Below, one piece after another: positions 15,198 to 22,048 of a DNA stretch of 43,318 nt. Within the stretch, counting starts at the first letter, position 1. Every line of letters begins with the position of its first letter. The stretch covers positions 1 through 43,318 of the forward strand of contig CACXFS010000051.1 in the NCBI GenBank assembly GCA_902766885.1. Direction: 5' to 3'. The notes beneath the pieces were generated by a model. It was not told the DNA's origin. It ran no database searches and was given only the letters and a program-made list of their open reading frames with translations. This stretch comes from an uncultured Ruminococcus sp. GTDB lineage: Bacteria; Bacillota; Clostridia; Oscillospirales; Acutalibacteraceae. Both the position numbers and the translations under genes were made by a program.

Positions 15198-15234
15198 AGT
15201 AATGATTATCGAGTTCTTTTATAGATTAACACAA
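15198..15234 (-). promoter_or_regulatory. perR-rbr promoter with a Per-box-like operator
   Basis: On the minus strand, TTGTGT (15229-15234), an 18-nt spacer and GATAAT (15205-15210). The -10 lies inside ATAATCATTA, which matches the core of the Bacillus Per box (TTATAATNATTATAA). Confidence 0.5.
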
Positions 15235-15308
15235 GATGTTCATTTTATAATTACATATTAGAATAATAAATAAATTTTTTGAAAATTTTTATTTCTTGAG
15301 GTGAGATT

Positions 15309-16169
15309 TTGTTCAGAAAAAATATACTGAAACATATGTGCTTTTTACTTCTTGCTTTTTCACTTGTATTCACTTCTTTTGCATTGTTTGCAGGTGCAGG
15401 CAGTACTGACGAAAAAAACTCCAAGGACGAGGTTTTTCTGCCAATTATAATGTACCACTCAATTTTGAAAGACAAAAAACTGCAAAATGACTACACTATC
15501 TCCCCTACTGTATTTGAAAATGATTTGAAGTATCTCACAAAAAACGGATACACAACGGTGACCGTTGAGGATTTGATAAATTATGTCTACCACGGCAAAG
15601 ATTTGCCTGACAAGTGCATTATGCTGACGTTTGATGACGGCTACTACAACAACTACTATTATGCCTATCCGCTGCTTAAAAAATACAAGTGCAAGGCTGT
15701 TATTTCACCGATTGCCTCAATGACGGAAAAGTTTACCCAAACTCAGGATATTTCCGTTTCCTACGGTCACATCAGTGACGACGACATCAAAGAAATGGTA
15801 AAAAGCGGATATGTTGAAATTCAGAATCACTCCTACGATATGCACACTCTTACACCGAGAAAGGGCGTTTCAAAAAAGCGCAGTGAAAGTGCTGATGACT
15901 ACAAAAATGCGATAACAAGCGACATTACAAAGGCGCAGAATTATCTTGAAAATGTGACAGGCAAAAAGCCGAGTTGTTTTGTATATCCCTTTGGTGCAAA
16001 GAGCGACGGTACCGAGGAAATTGTACGTGAGCTTGGATTTGTGTGTACGCTGACCTGTACCGAGGAGTCTAACGTAATCACAAGGGATAAGGAAAGCCTG
16101 TTTGAGCTTGGACGATACAGACGTGACGGCAAAGAGAGTATGGAAAGCCTGTTAGGGAGAATAGAATGA
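15309..16169 (+). CDS. Secreted polysaccharide deacetylase
   Basis: 286 residues from TTG 15309, preceded by AGGTGA. An N-terminal hydrophobic segment (residues ~9-30) is a signal peptide or membrane anchor. The NodB-homology domain follows: MYHSIL, motif 1 LTFDDGYYNN (catalytic and metal Asp), motif 2 NHSYDMH (metal histidines) and motif 3 YPFGAKSD. The family removes N-acetyl or O-acetyl groups from peptidoglycan or other cell-surface glycans in a metal-dependent way. The sequence is of the small clostridial PdaA/YadE-like type, and the exact glycan cannot be assigned. It is transcribed away from perR and separated from yabP by a 185-bp region with a long stem-loop. Confidence 0.87.
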   Translation: MFRKNILKHMCFLLLAFSLVFTSFALFAGAGSTDEKNSKDEVFLPIIMYHSILKDKKLQNDYTISPTVFENDLKYLTKNGYTTVTVEDLINYVYHGKDLPDKCIMLTFDDGYYNNYYYAYPLLKKYKCKAVISPIASMTEKFTQTQDISVSYGHISDDDIKEMVKSGYVEIQNHSYDMHTLTPRKGVSKKRSESADDYKNAITSDITKAQNYLENVTGKKPSCFVYPFGAKSDGTEEIVRELGFVCTLTCTEESNVITRDKESLFELGRYRRDGKESMESLLGRIE

Positions 16170-16185
16170 AGTAGATAAATATAAT

Positions 16186-16253
16186 GAACGGTCTTGACAA
16201 TTCTGGAAGAATTAGTAGTTGGCATTAAATCAGCGGAACGGTCAAGACTGTTC
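16186..16253 (+). other. Long imperfect stem-loop between the deacetylase and yabP
   Basis: GAACGGTCTTGAC (16186-16198) pairs with GTCAAGACTGTTC (16241-16253) over 13 bp with one G-U. The 42-nt loop contains an AATTC/GAATT hairpin. There is no T tail. It could be a processed 3' end, a small RNA or a protein-binding site. Just downstream, ATATATT (16291-16297), 13 nt and ATATAATT (16311-16318) form a weak SigE-like promoter for yabP. Confidence 0.35.
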
Positions 16254-16354
16254 CTACACTGTTGATTGTAACAATAAAGTGCTGTAAATCATATATTCAG
16301 AATTACTTTAATATAATTAAAAGGAAACCTATAAAAATTTACGGAGGTATTGCA

Positions 16355-16627
16355 ATGACTGAAATGCCTAAGGCTAAAAAGCATACCCTTATGCTTGATA
16401 ACAGAGCAAAGCTTGTTATGACGGGGGTCGAGGACGTAAACGGCTTTAACGAGGAAACTGTTTCGGTAAAAACGAGCTGCGGAACTCTCATTATCAAGGG
16501 AGAAAAACTGCACATCGACAAATTAAATCTTGAAACAGGCGACGTTTCAATCGACGGGAAAATAAATGCTATGCAGTACATCGGAAGCGATATGTCACGC
16601 TCAAAACTTTCAAGACTTTTCAGATAA
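16355..16627 (+). CDS. yabP: Sporulation protein YabP
   Basis: 90 residues. HTLMLDNRAKLVMTGVEDV, a central FNEETVSVKTSCGTLIIKGEKLHI and the end GDVSIDGKINAMQYI are the typical YabP family sequence. YabP and YabQ are mother-cell proteins needed for spore cortex formation in Bacillus subtilis. A longer frame exists upstream, but the GGAGG site at 16343-16347 fixes ATG 16355. It is the first gene of the conserved yabP-yabQ-divIC-S1 cluster, with yabQ starting 13 nt downstream. Confidence 0.92.
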   Translation: MTEMPKAKKHTLMLDNRAKLVMTGVEDVNGFNEETVSVKTSCGTLIIKGEKLHIDKLNLETGDVSIDGKINAMQYIGSDMSRSKLSRLFR

Positions 16628-16640
16628 TGCAGGTGTTTTT

Positions 16641-17192
16641 GTGGAGCTTACTTTTACTCAACAATCAACGGCTTTTCTGTTTTCGCTTTTGCTTGGGATT
16701 TCTTTGGGAGCGTTTTATGAAGCTGTCAGATTCATAAGGCTTTGCTTTAATTTCGGAAAAGCAGGCACTATTATTTCGGATATTTTATTTATGCTTTGCT
16801 CGTCGGTATCGCTGTTTTTGTTCTCGCTTGCGTTTTTGCTCGGATTTGTGAGAATTTACGTTATTGCAGGGTGTTTTGCGGGATTTTTATTCTTCAAACT
16901 TACAATCGGACATATTCTTGCAAAAATTTACTGCCCTGTTATTTCTTTTGCCAGAAAAACATCACGAAAGATTCACAATAAAATAAAAATTTTTACAAAA
17001 AAGCTATTGAAAAATGGTTACAACATATTGTATAATATCAGTAAGAAAATAAGAATATCTGGAAAAGTGCCGCAAACTGCGGCTGACGATATAAGGGTTA
17101 TGGATAGCAATGAAAAAGAAAAACACTCGGTCAAAAGATTTTCAGGCAGTTCAAAATCCCGAAAGCACAACAATAAAGGAAATAAAGCCTGA
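16641..17192 (+). CDS. yabQ: Spore cortex biosynthesis protein YabQ
   Basis: 183 residues from GTG 16641 (AGGTG 5 nt upstream). It has three to four hydrophobic helices in the first ~100 residues (TAFLFSLLLGISLGAFYEAVR, IISDILFMLCSSVSLFLFSL and a third around IYVIAGCFAGFLFF). A long, strongly basic cytoplasmic tail ends in SGSSKSRKHNN. The membrane topology and position after yabP match YabQ, which localises to the forespore outer membrane and is required for cortex synthesis. Its 3' end overlaps divIC by 83 bp in another frame. Confidence 0.9.
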   Translation: MELTFTQQSTAFLFSLLLGISLGAFYEAVRFIRLCFNFGKAGTIISDILFMLCSSVSLFLFSLAFLLGFVRIYVIAGCFAGFLFFKLTIGHILAKIYCPVISFARKTSRKIHNKIKIFTKKLLKNGYNILYNISKKIRISGKVPQTAADDIRVMDSNEKEKHSVKRFSGSSKSRKHNNKGNKA

Positions 17193-17481
17193 AAAGAAAA
17201 GAAAAAGACGTTATATTCTGCTTTACCTTGCAATCATCGGCTTTGCGTTTTACGCTGTTATCACAATCATAAATCAGAATGTTCAGATTGCAGACAAAAA
17301 GGCTGAGCTTAAGGATTTGCAGCAGCAGATTAACGTTATTGAAATACAAACTCAGTATTTACAGAAGGTTCAGGGCTACAAGGGCGACGAGCTTTCTGAC
17401 TATATGGAAAAAATCGCTAAAGAGGAGCTTGGCTACATCAGCGAGGGCGAAAGAATTTTTATTAACGTAGCAGGCGACTAA
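17110..17481 (+). CDS. divIC: Septum formation initiator DivIC/FtsB
   Basis: 123 residues. A short basic cytoplasmic part is followed by one membrane helix (YILLYLAIIGFAFYAVITII) and a coiled coil (ADKKAELKDLQQQINVIEIQ), then a C-terminal LGYISEGERIFIN segment typical of DivIC. The protein forms the FtsL-DivIB-DivIC complex that activates septal peptidoglycan synthesis. The first ATG overlaps the end of yabQ; the ribosome site (AAGGG, about 12 nt upstream) is weak, suggesting translational coupling. Confidence 0.9.
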   Translation: MKKKNTRSKDFQAVQNPESTTIKEIKPEKKRKRRYILLYLAIIGFAFYAVITIINQNVQIADKKAELKDLQQQINVIEIQTQYLQKVQGYKGDELSDYMEKIAKEELGYISEGERIFINVAGD

Positions 17482-17538
17482 AGTTTTTATAATCAAAAAT
17501 AAAAAGGGTAGAATATTTTTAAGGGGTAATAATTTTTT

Positions 17539-18009
17539 ATGGGTATCGAAGTCGGAATGATTTTGGAAGGCAAAGTATCGGGAATTACAAAGTTCGGAGC
17601 ATTTGTTGATTTGCCCGATTCCAAAACGGGTATGGTACATATCTCGGAGGTTGCGCCGACATTTATTAATGAAATCAGCGATTATGTTAAAATAGGACAA
17701 ACCGTTAAGGTTAAGGTTCTCGCTTTAAACGACGGCAAAATCAGCCTGTCAATGAAGCAGGCATTATCCAAGGAACAGCAGAAAAAGCCGCAGAAGCAAA
17801 GCAGGAGCAGACAGCCTTATAAGCCTGCTCCCCCCGTAACGTCACCGGGAGATTACGAGTGGCAGAGTTCACAAAAAAGTTCTCCGTCATCGTTTGAAGA
17901 TATGATGTCAAAGTTCAAGCAGACAAGCGAAGATAAGATGTCTGACCTCAAGCGTGGCGGTGAAAGCCGTGGCTACAGCCGCAGAGGTAACGGCAACGGC
18001 AGAAAATAA
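17539..18009 (+). CDS. yabR: S1 RNA-binding domain protein (YabR-like)
   Basis: 156 residues. An N-terminal S1/OB domain (residues 1-72: VGMILEGKVSGITKFGAFVD, VHISEV, ISLSMKQA) is followed by a low-complexity Gln/Lys/Ser/Arg tail ending RRGNGNGRK. This is the general-stress/YabR S1 protein that follows divIC in many Firmicutes, thought to bind RNA or ribosomes; a precise role is not established. An AAGGGG site precedes the start at longer than usual spacing (~12 nt). Confidence 0.88.
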   Translation: MGIEVGMILEGKVSGITKFGAFVDLPDSKTGMVHISEVAPTFINEISDYVKIGQTVKVKVLALNDGKISLSMKQALSKEQQKKPQKQSRSRQPYKPAPPVTSPGDYEWQSSQKSSPSSFEDMMSKFKQTSEDKMSDLKRGGESRGYSRRGNGNGRK

Positions 18010-18057
18010 AGACGTTCCCGCAAGGGAAAATAAAATTTAATACAGGGAGGCAAATTT

Positions 18058-18594
18058 ATGAAGATTACCTACACAGCAAGAAAAGTAAACCTCAGAGATA
18101 ATTTCAAAGAAAGAGCAGAAAAAAAACTGCTGAAATTTGAAAAGCTGTTTTCAGAGGATGCGGCTGTTAACGTAGTTGTCACCCTCGAAAAGAACCGTCA
18201 GACCGTTGAAATAACAATCAGAGATAACGGTATGGTATATCGTGCCGAGAGCACTATGGAAGAAATGAACGACGCTCTCGACAGGGTTGTTGACATACTT
18301 ATGCGCCAGATTCGCAAGAACAAGACAAGGCTTGAAAAGAGAATCAAAACAGGAAGTATCGAAGATTTCGTTATGCAGAATCCCGTGCCTGACGACGTTG
18401 AGGACGAGGACTACAAGGTTGTTCGTAAAAAGCAGGTTATTATAAAACCAATCAGCGTTGATGAGGCTATTCTTGAGATGAATATGGTCAACCATAATTT
18501 CTTTATGTTTATCAACGCAGAAACCGACGAGGTCAACGTTGTTTATAAGCGTGCCGACGGAAACTACGGCTTGCTTGAGCCTGCCGCCGACTAA
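18058..18594 (+). CDS. hpf: Long-form ribosome hibernation promoting factor
   Basis: 178 residues. The N-terminal S30AE domain (residues 1-100: ITYTARKVNLRDNFKERAEKK, VVVTLEKNRQTVEITI) binds the decoding centre. The C-terminal domain (from about 125: VIKPISVDEAILEMNMVNHN ... VVYKRADGNYGLLEP) drives 100S dimer formation. The length is that of long HPF, the sole factor for ribosome dimerisation in Gram-positives. GGGAGG lies 8 nt before ATG, and a terminator follows at 18619-18653. Confidence 0.95.
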   Translation: MKITYTARKVNLRDNFKERAEKKLLKFEKLFSEDAAVNVVVTLEKNRQTVEITIRDNGMVYRAESTMEEMNDALDRVVDILMRQIRKNKTRLEKRIKTGSIEDFVMQNPVPDDVEDEDYKVVRKKQVIIKPISVDEAILEMNMVNHNFFMFINAETDEVNVVYKRADGNYGLLEPAAD

Positions 18595-18618
18595 CGTTCG
18601 GTTAATATTTAATTTTCA

Positions 18619-18653
18619 GAGGGTATCGGCAAAACCGGTACCCTCTTTGATTT
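18619..18653 (+). terminator. Terminator of hpf
   Basis: An 11-bp stem, GAGGGTATCGG (18619-18629) with CCGGTACCCTC (18635-18645), then TTTGATTT. It ends only 9 nt before the next gene's start, so read-through may matter. Confidence 0.8.
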
Positions 18654-18662
18654 GGAGGATAT

Positions 18663-19778
18663 ATGAAACTGAATTTTTCTGCACCGTGCATTTTCGGACT
18701 TGAGGGAATATGCGCAAACGAGCTTAAATATCTCGGAATTGAAAACGTGAGAGCCGAAAACGGCAGAGTCCTGTTCAGCGGCGACTTCAACACGCTTGCA
18801 AGGGCGAACATAAACTCCCGCTATGCAGAGCGCATACAAATTCTTCTTGCAGAGTTCGAGGCTCGTACGTTTGAGGAATTGTTTGAAAATGTGAGCAAGA
18901 TTGAATGGGAAAACTTCATAGGCATTTCCGACGCATTTCCCGTCAAGGGCAGGTGCCTTAACTCAAAGCTTATGAGCGTTCCAGACTGCCAGAAAATCAT
19001 CAAAAAAGCCGTTGTATCACGTCTGTCAAATAAATATATGCTCTCGTGGTTTGAGGAGACAGGCTCGCTGCATCAGATTCAGTTCTTGATTTTAAATGAT
19101 AAGGTCAGCGTTATGCTCGACACCTCGGGCGCAGGACTTCACAAAAGAGGTTACAGAGCAGAATCAAATGACGCCCCAATTAAGGAAACTCTTGCCGCCG
19201 CTATGGCTGAGCTTGCGAGGGTGCGCCCGAATCATTTTGTGTGCGACCCTATGTGCGGAAGCGGAACGATAGTGATTGAATCTGCTATGAAAGCACTCAA
19301 CCTTGCACCGGGTATAAACAGATATTTCGCCTGTGAAAAGTGGAGCAGTGTTTCCAAAAAGGCATTTGACGAGGAGCGTGAGCTTGCACGCTCAAAGGTG
19401 AGAACAGACATTACCTTTCACGCAGAAGGCTCGGACATTGACAAGTCGGCTCTTGAAACAGCTATGCACAACGCCGAGCTTGCAGGAGTTGCCGACAGAA
19501 TTAAATTTTACGAGCGTGACATAAAGGACTTTGGGTTTAGTGAAGATTATCAGACAGTAATCACTAATCCGCCCTATGGCGAGCGACTGCTCGACATTAA
19601 GTCGGCAGAGGAACTATACAGAGTTATGGGACAGAAGTTCACACGCTCAAAAGGCAAAAGCTACACAATCATCACGCCCGATGACGACTTTGAAAAAATC
19701 TTCGGCAGGAAGGCTGACAAGCGACGTAAAATGTATAACGGAACGCTGAAATGTCAGGTATATATGTACTTTAAATAA
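18663..19778 (+). CDS. THUMP-domain class I SAM-dependent RNA methyltransferase (RlmL/YpsC-like)
   Basis: 371 residues. An N-terminal ferredoxin-like and THUMP region (1-160, ending DTSGAGLHKRGYR) precedes a Rossmann methyltransferase domain with motif I CDPMCGSGTIVIES, an acidic EGSDIDKSA and catalytic motif IV NPPYGERL. The combination defines the 23S rRNA N2-methylguanine methyltransferases related to E. coli RlmL's N-terminal half and B. subtilis YpsC. The GGAGG site is 5-6 nt upstream of ATG, immediately after the hpf terminator. Confidence 0.9.
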   Translation: MKLNFSAPCIFGLEGICANELKYLGIENVRAENGRVLFSGDFNTLARANINSRYAERIQILLAEFEARTFEELFENVSKIEWENFIGISDAFPVKGRCLNSKLMSVPDCQKIIKKAVVSRLSNKYMLSWFEETGSLHQIQFLILNDKVSVMLDTSGAGLHKRGYRAESNDAPIKETLAAAMAELARVRPNHFVCDPMCGSGTIVIESAMKALNLAPGINRYFACEKWSSVSKKAFDEERELARSKVRTDITFHAEGSDIDKSALETAMHNAELAGVADRIKFYERDIKDFGFSEDYQTVITNPPYGERLLDIKSAEELYRVMGQKFTRSKGKSYTIITPDDDFEKIFGRKADKRRKMYNGTLKCQVYMYFK

Positions 19779-19795
19779 AGATTAACAGACAGAAA

Positions 19796-19832
19796 AACTC
19801 CGTCACGATAAAAGTGACGGAGTTCATTTTTT
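19796..19832. terminator. Bidirectional terminator
   Basis: An 11-bp stem, AACTCCGTCAC (19796-19806) with GTGACGGAGTT (19814-19824), with CATTTTTT on plus and a TTTTC tail on minus. It lies between two convergent genes. Confidence 0.85.
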
Positions 19833-19874
19833 AGTATGTTGTTACAAATATAATTCCGAATAAATCGTTTATTG

Positions 19875-21728
19875 TCAGCTGCGTTTTCTTCTGCTGAATA
19901 CATATGCCGACAATGCCGAAATGAGCAGGATAAATACTACTGTTCCCGCAACCTCTGCAACGCCTGTTTTAACTGCTCCGTTGTTGCTCTCTGTAGAGTT
20001 CTGCGTTGCTGAAGTTGTACCTGTAGCGCTTGTCGGGTCTGTAGAAGATGTTGCAGGTTCTGTAGGCTCTGTTGCAGTTGTCGGCTCGGTTTCGGGTTGA
20101 GTCGGCTCCGTTGTCGGCTCGGTTGCGCTTGTCTTTATCATTCTCGGGGTTGTGACGCTCTTTAAAATAACGTCCTCGCTCTGAGAAAAATACTTAATTA
20201 ACGCCTCGTCGCAGGCTGAATACTCCCCTGTTTCCTCTGCGTTTGCAAGCTGGGGATAATTCTCGTTTACTGCAACGAAGTTGTTGGTAGCTACGGTGTA
20301 TAGCTTGTTATCATCAAGCGGTTCATTTCCCACCTTAACCGAGATAACTCTTTTTCCGTAATCAAGGTCAAGGTTATATTCAACGGTTATTCCGCCTGTC
20401 TGCAAATAGCTTCCGCTGTTTTCAGGCCAAGCATCATATTCGCCCGAGTCGTTGGCGGCAATACTCTTTTTCTGAATGTCGATTGAAGTTTCAAGGATTT
20501 CAACAAGCTGTTTACCGGTAATCTGCTTTGTTACAATGTAATTTCCGAACGGACTTATGCCGATTATGTCGCCGTAGGTAAGCTCGCCCTTTTTTACCGA
20601 TGCACGTATTCCGCCTGCGTTTTCAAAGGCAATGTCGGCTCCCGTTTCAAGCAGATATGCGTCGGTTACGGCTCTGCCGAGGTTTGTTTCGTCAATTCTC
20701 AAATCCTCCCACACACCGTCAAGGTCCTGCGGAGTTGAGCCTACAACTTCATTTAAAATAACGCTCTGCTCTGATTTGATGTTATCAAGCACAGCTTTGA
20801 CCTCTGCATTTTCTTCAAGATTTTGCGCTGCTGAATAGTCTGCCTTATCGGCATTTATGTCAATGCTGACAACCTCTCCGTCTGAGTCAAGAGAGCAGTC
20901 GAGGTCGATAAGCCCTGCTTCATAGAGGTAATATCCGTTTTCGATTACACGTGACTTTGAGCCGTCGGGAGTTGTCACCTCTGAATCAATGTCAACATGC
21001 TCGTGACCTGCAAGCCAGAGGTCAACGCCGTCAACCTTTGAGGCAAGAGAAACGGGGTCGTAGGTGTGCGTAAGAGCGATTACAACGTCACAGCCCATTT
21101 CTTCAAGCTCGTCAGCCGCCATGATTGCGTATTCGGCTGAGTCGGTGAACGTAAGTCCCTCAACGTTTGTTCCTGCTGTTTTGCTGTAGATATCGGGGTC
21201 AATCACGCCGAAAATTCCGACTTTCAGTTCCTGACCGTCCTTTGAAGTTGTTTCGACATAATATTCATTGTCAAAAAACTGTTCCCCGCTTTCGTCAACG
21301 ACATTGCCTGTGAGCATTTCAACATCAGCAATCTTTGCAAGCTCCTTTAGTCTGTCCTTGCCGTAATTCCAGTCGTGATTGCCTGCCGTCATAGCGTCAT
21401 AGCCGCAAGCCTTTACAAGCTCTGCTATGGATTCGCCCTGAACTAAGGTTGCAATCGACTGACCGTGGAACAAATCGCCTGAATCAACCACCAAGTCCAT
21501 ATCGGAGCTTTCGGTAAAGCTGTCAATCAGTGTTTTCAGCTTAGGCATGCCGATAATTGAGCTTTTTGCGTTCTCCTCAACCCTTGCGTGAATATCGTTT
21601 GTGTGAACAATCTTAACGCAGAAATCTGTTGTATCATCGCTGTCAGTTGCAAAAGCACAAACCGTACCTGATACAGCCAATGTCGCACCGAGCAGAACTG
21701 AGGTCAGTTTTTTGAGTGTATTTTTCAT
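19875..21728 (-). CDS. Cell-wall-anchored 5'-nucleotidase / metallophosphoesterase
   Basis: 617 residues. Signal peptide (1-27), then a calcineurin-like metallophosphatase domain: VHTNDIHARVEEN, DSGDLFHGQS, AGNHDWNYG, LTHTYDP and AGHEHVD. The 5'-nucleotidase C-terminal substrate domain follows (about 330-530; NAGGIRASVKKGELTYGD). A Thr/Glu/Pro linker (~535-585) spans the wall, and the end is VKTG, a hydrophobic helix and RRKRS, which resembles a non-canonical sortase signal. The role is extracellular release of nucleosides and phosphate from nucleotides. It has its own promoter at 21767-21795 and a strong GGGGAAGG ribosome site. Confidence 0.92.
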   Translation of the reverse strand: MKNTLKKLTSVLLGATLAVSGTVCAFATDSDDTTDFCVKIVHTNDIHARVEENAKSSIIGMPKLKTLIDSFTESSDMDLVVDSGDLFHGQSIATLVQGESIAELVKACGYDAMTAGNHDWNYGKDRLKELAKIADVEMLTGNVVDESGEQFFDNEYYVETTSKDGQELKVGIFGVIDPDIYSKTAGTNVEGLTFTDSAEYAIMAADELEEMGCDVVIALTHTYDPVSLASKVDGVDLWLAGHEHVDIDSEVTTPDGSKSRVIENGYYLYEAGLIDLDCSLDSDGEVVSIDINADKADYSAAQNLEENAEVKAVLDNIKSEQSVILNEVVGSTPQDLDGVWEDLRIDETNLGRAVTDAYLLETGADIAFENAGGIRASVKKGELTYGDIIGISPFGNYIVTKQITGKQLVEILETSIDIQKKSIAANDSGEYDAWPENSGSYLQTGGITVEYNLDLDYGKRVISVKVGNEPLDDNKLYTVATNNFVAVNENYPQLANAEETGEYSACDEALIKYFSQSEDVILKSVTTPRMIKTSATEPTTEPTQPETEPTTATEPTEPATSSTDPTSATGTTSATQNSTESNNGAVKTGVAEVAGTVVFILLISALSAYVFSRRKRS

Positions 21729-21766
21729 TTGCCTTCCCCCCGATTTATATATTTTTATACATTTTA

Positions 21767-21795
21767 AGAATACACCATTACAGACATTTTTTCAA
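21767..21795 (-). promoter_or_regulatory. Promoter of the 5'-nucleotidase gene
   Basis: On the minus strand, TTGAAA (21790-21795), 17 nt, TATTCT (21767-21772). Confidence 0.55.
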
Positions 21796-21846
21796 CATCA
21801 TATGTGAAATTTTGCAATAAATCTAAAAAATTCCGTTATTTGTCTG

Positions 21847-22026
21847 TTAGTGATTTTTTCGGGAATGGCACGAAGTACTCATAGGGCAGTTTGAACAACC
21901 GCATCCGCAGGAGGATTTTCCTTTTTTCCTGTTTCTCACCATTGAGATTATAATTGCAGCAACTACTGCAACTATTATAAGTGTAATAATTATAGTAGCC
22001 AAGTTCTGATAAATCCACGCAAACAT
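21847..22026 (-). CDS. FeoB-associated Cys-rich membrane protein
   Basis: 59 residues, too short for many gene callers. One N-terminal membrane helix (LATIIITLIIVAVVAAIIIS) is followed by a basic patch (RNRKKGK) and a cysteine cluster, SSCGCGCSNCPMSTSCH. This is the characteristic layout of the small protein encoded after feoB in many Firmicutes; a role in handling or delivering ferrous iron at the FeoB exit is assumed, not proven. An AGGAGG site lies 8 nt upstream of ATG 22026, and the start is 22 nt after the feoB stop. A different minus-strand frame over 21836-22018 is an artefact. Confidence 0.88.
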   Translation of the reverse strand: MFAWIYQNLATIIITLIIVAVVAAIIISMVRNRKKGKSSCGCGCSNCPMSTSCHSRKNH

Positions 22027-22048
22027 TTAAAAGCCTCCTGTAATAATT

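Noticed and set aside
21836..22018. 60-codon minus-strand frame over the end of the feo operon
   Set aside because: It lacks a ribosome site. The overlapping frame 21847-22026 has an AGGAGG site, a membrane helix and the Cys cluster of the FeoB-associated family.
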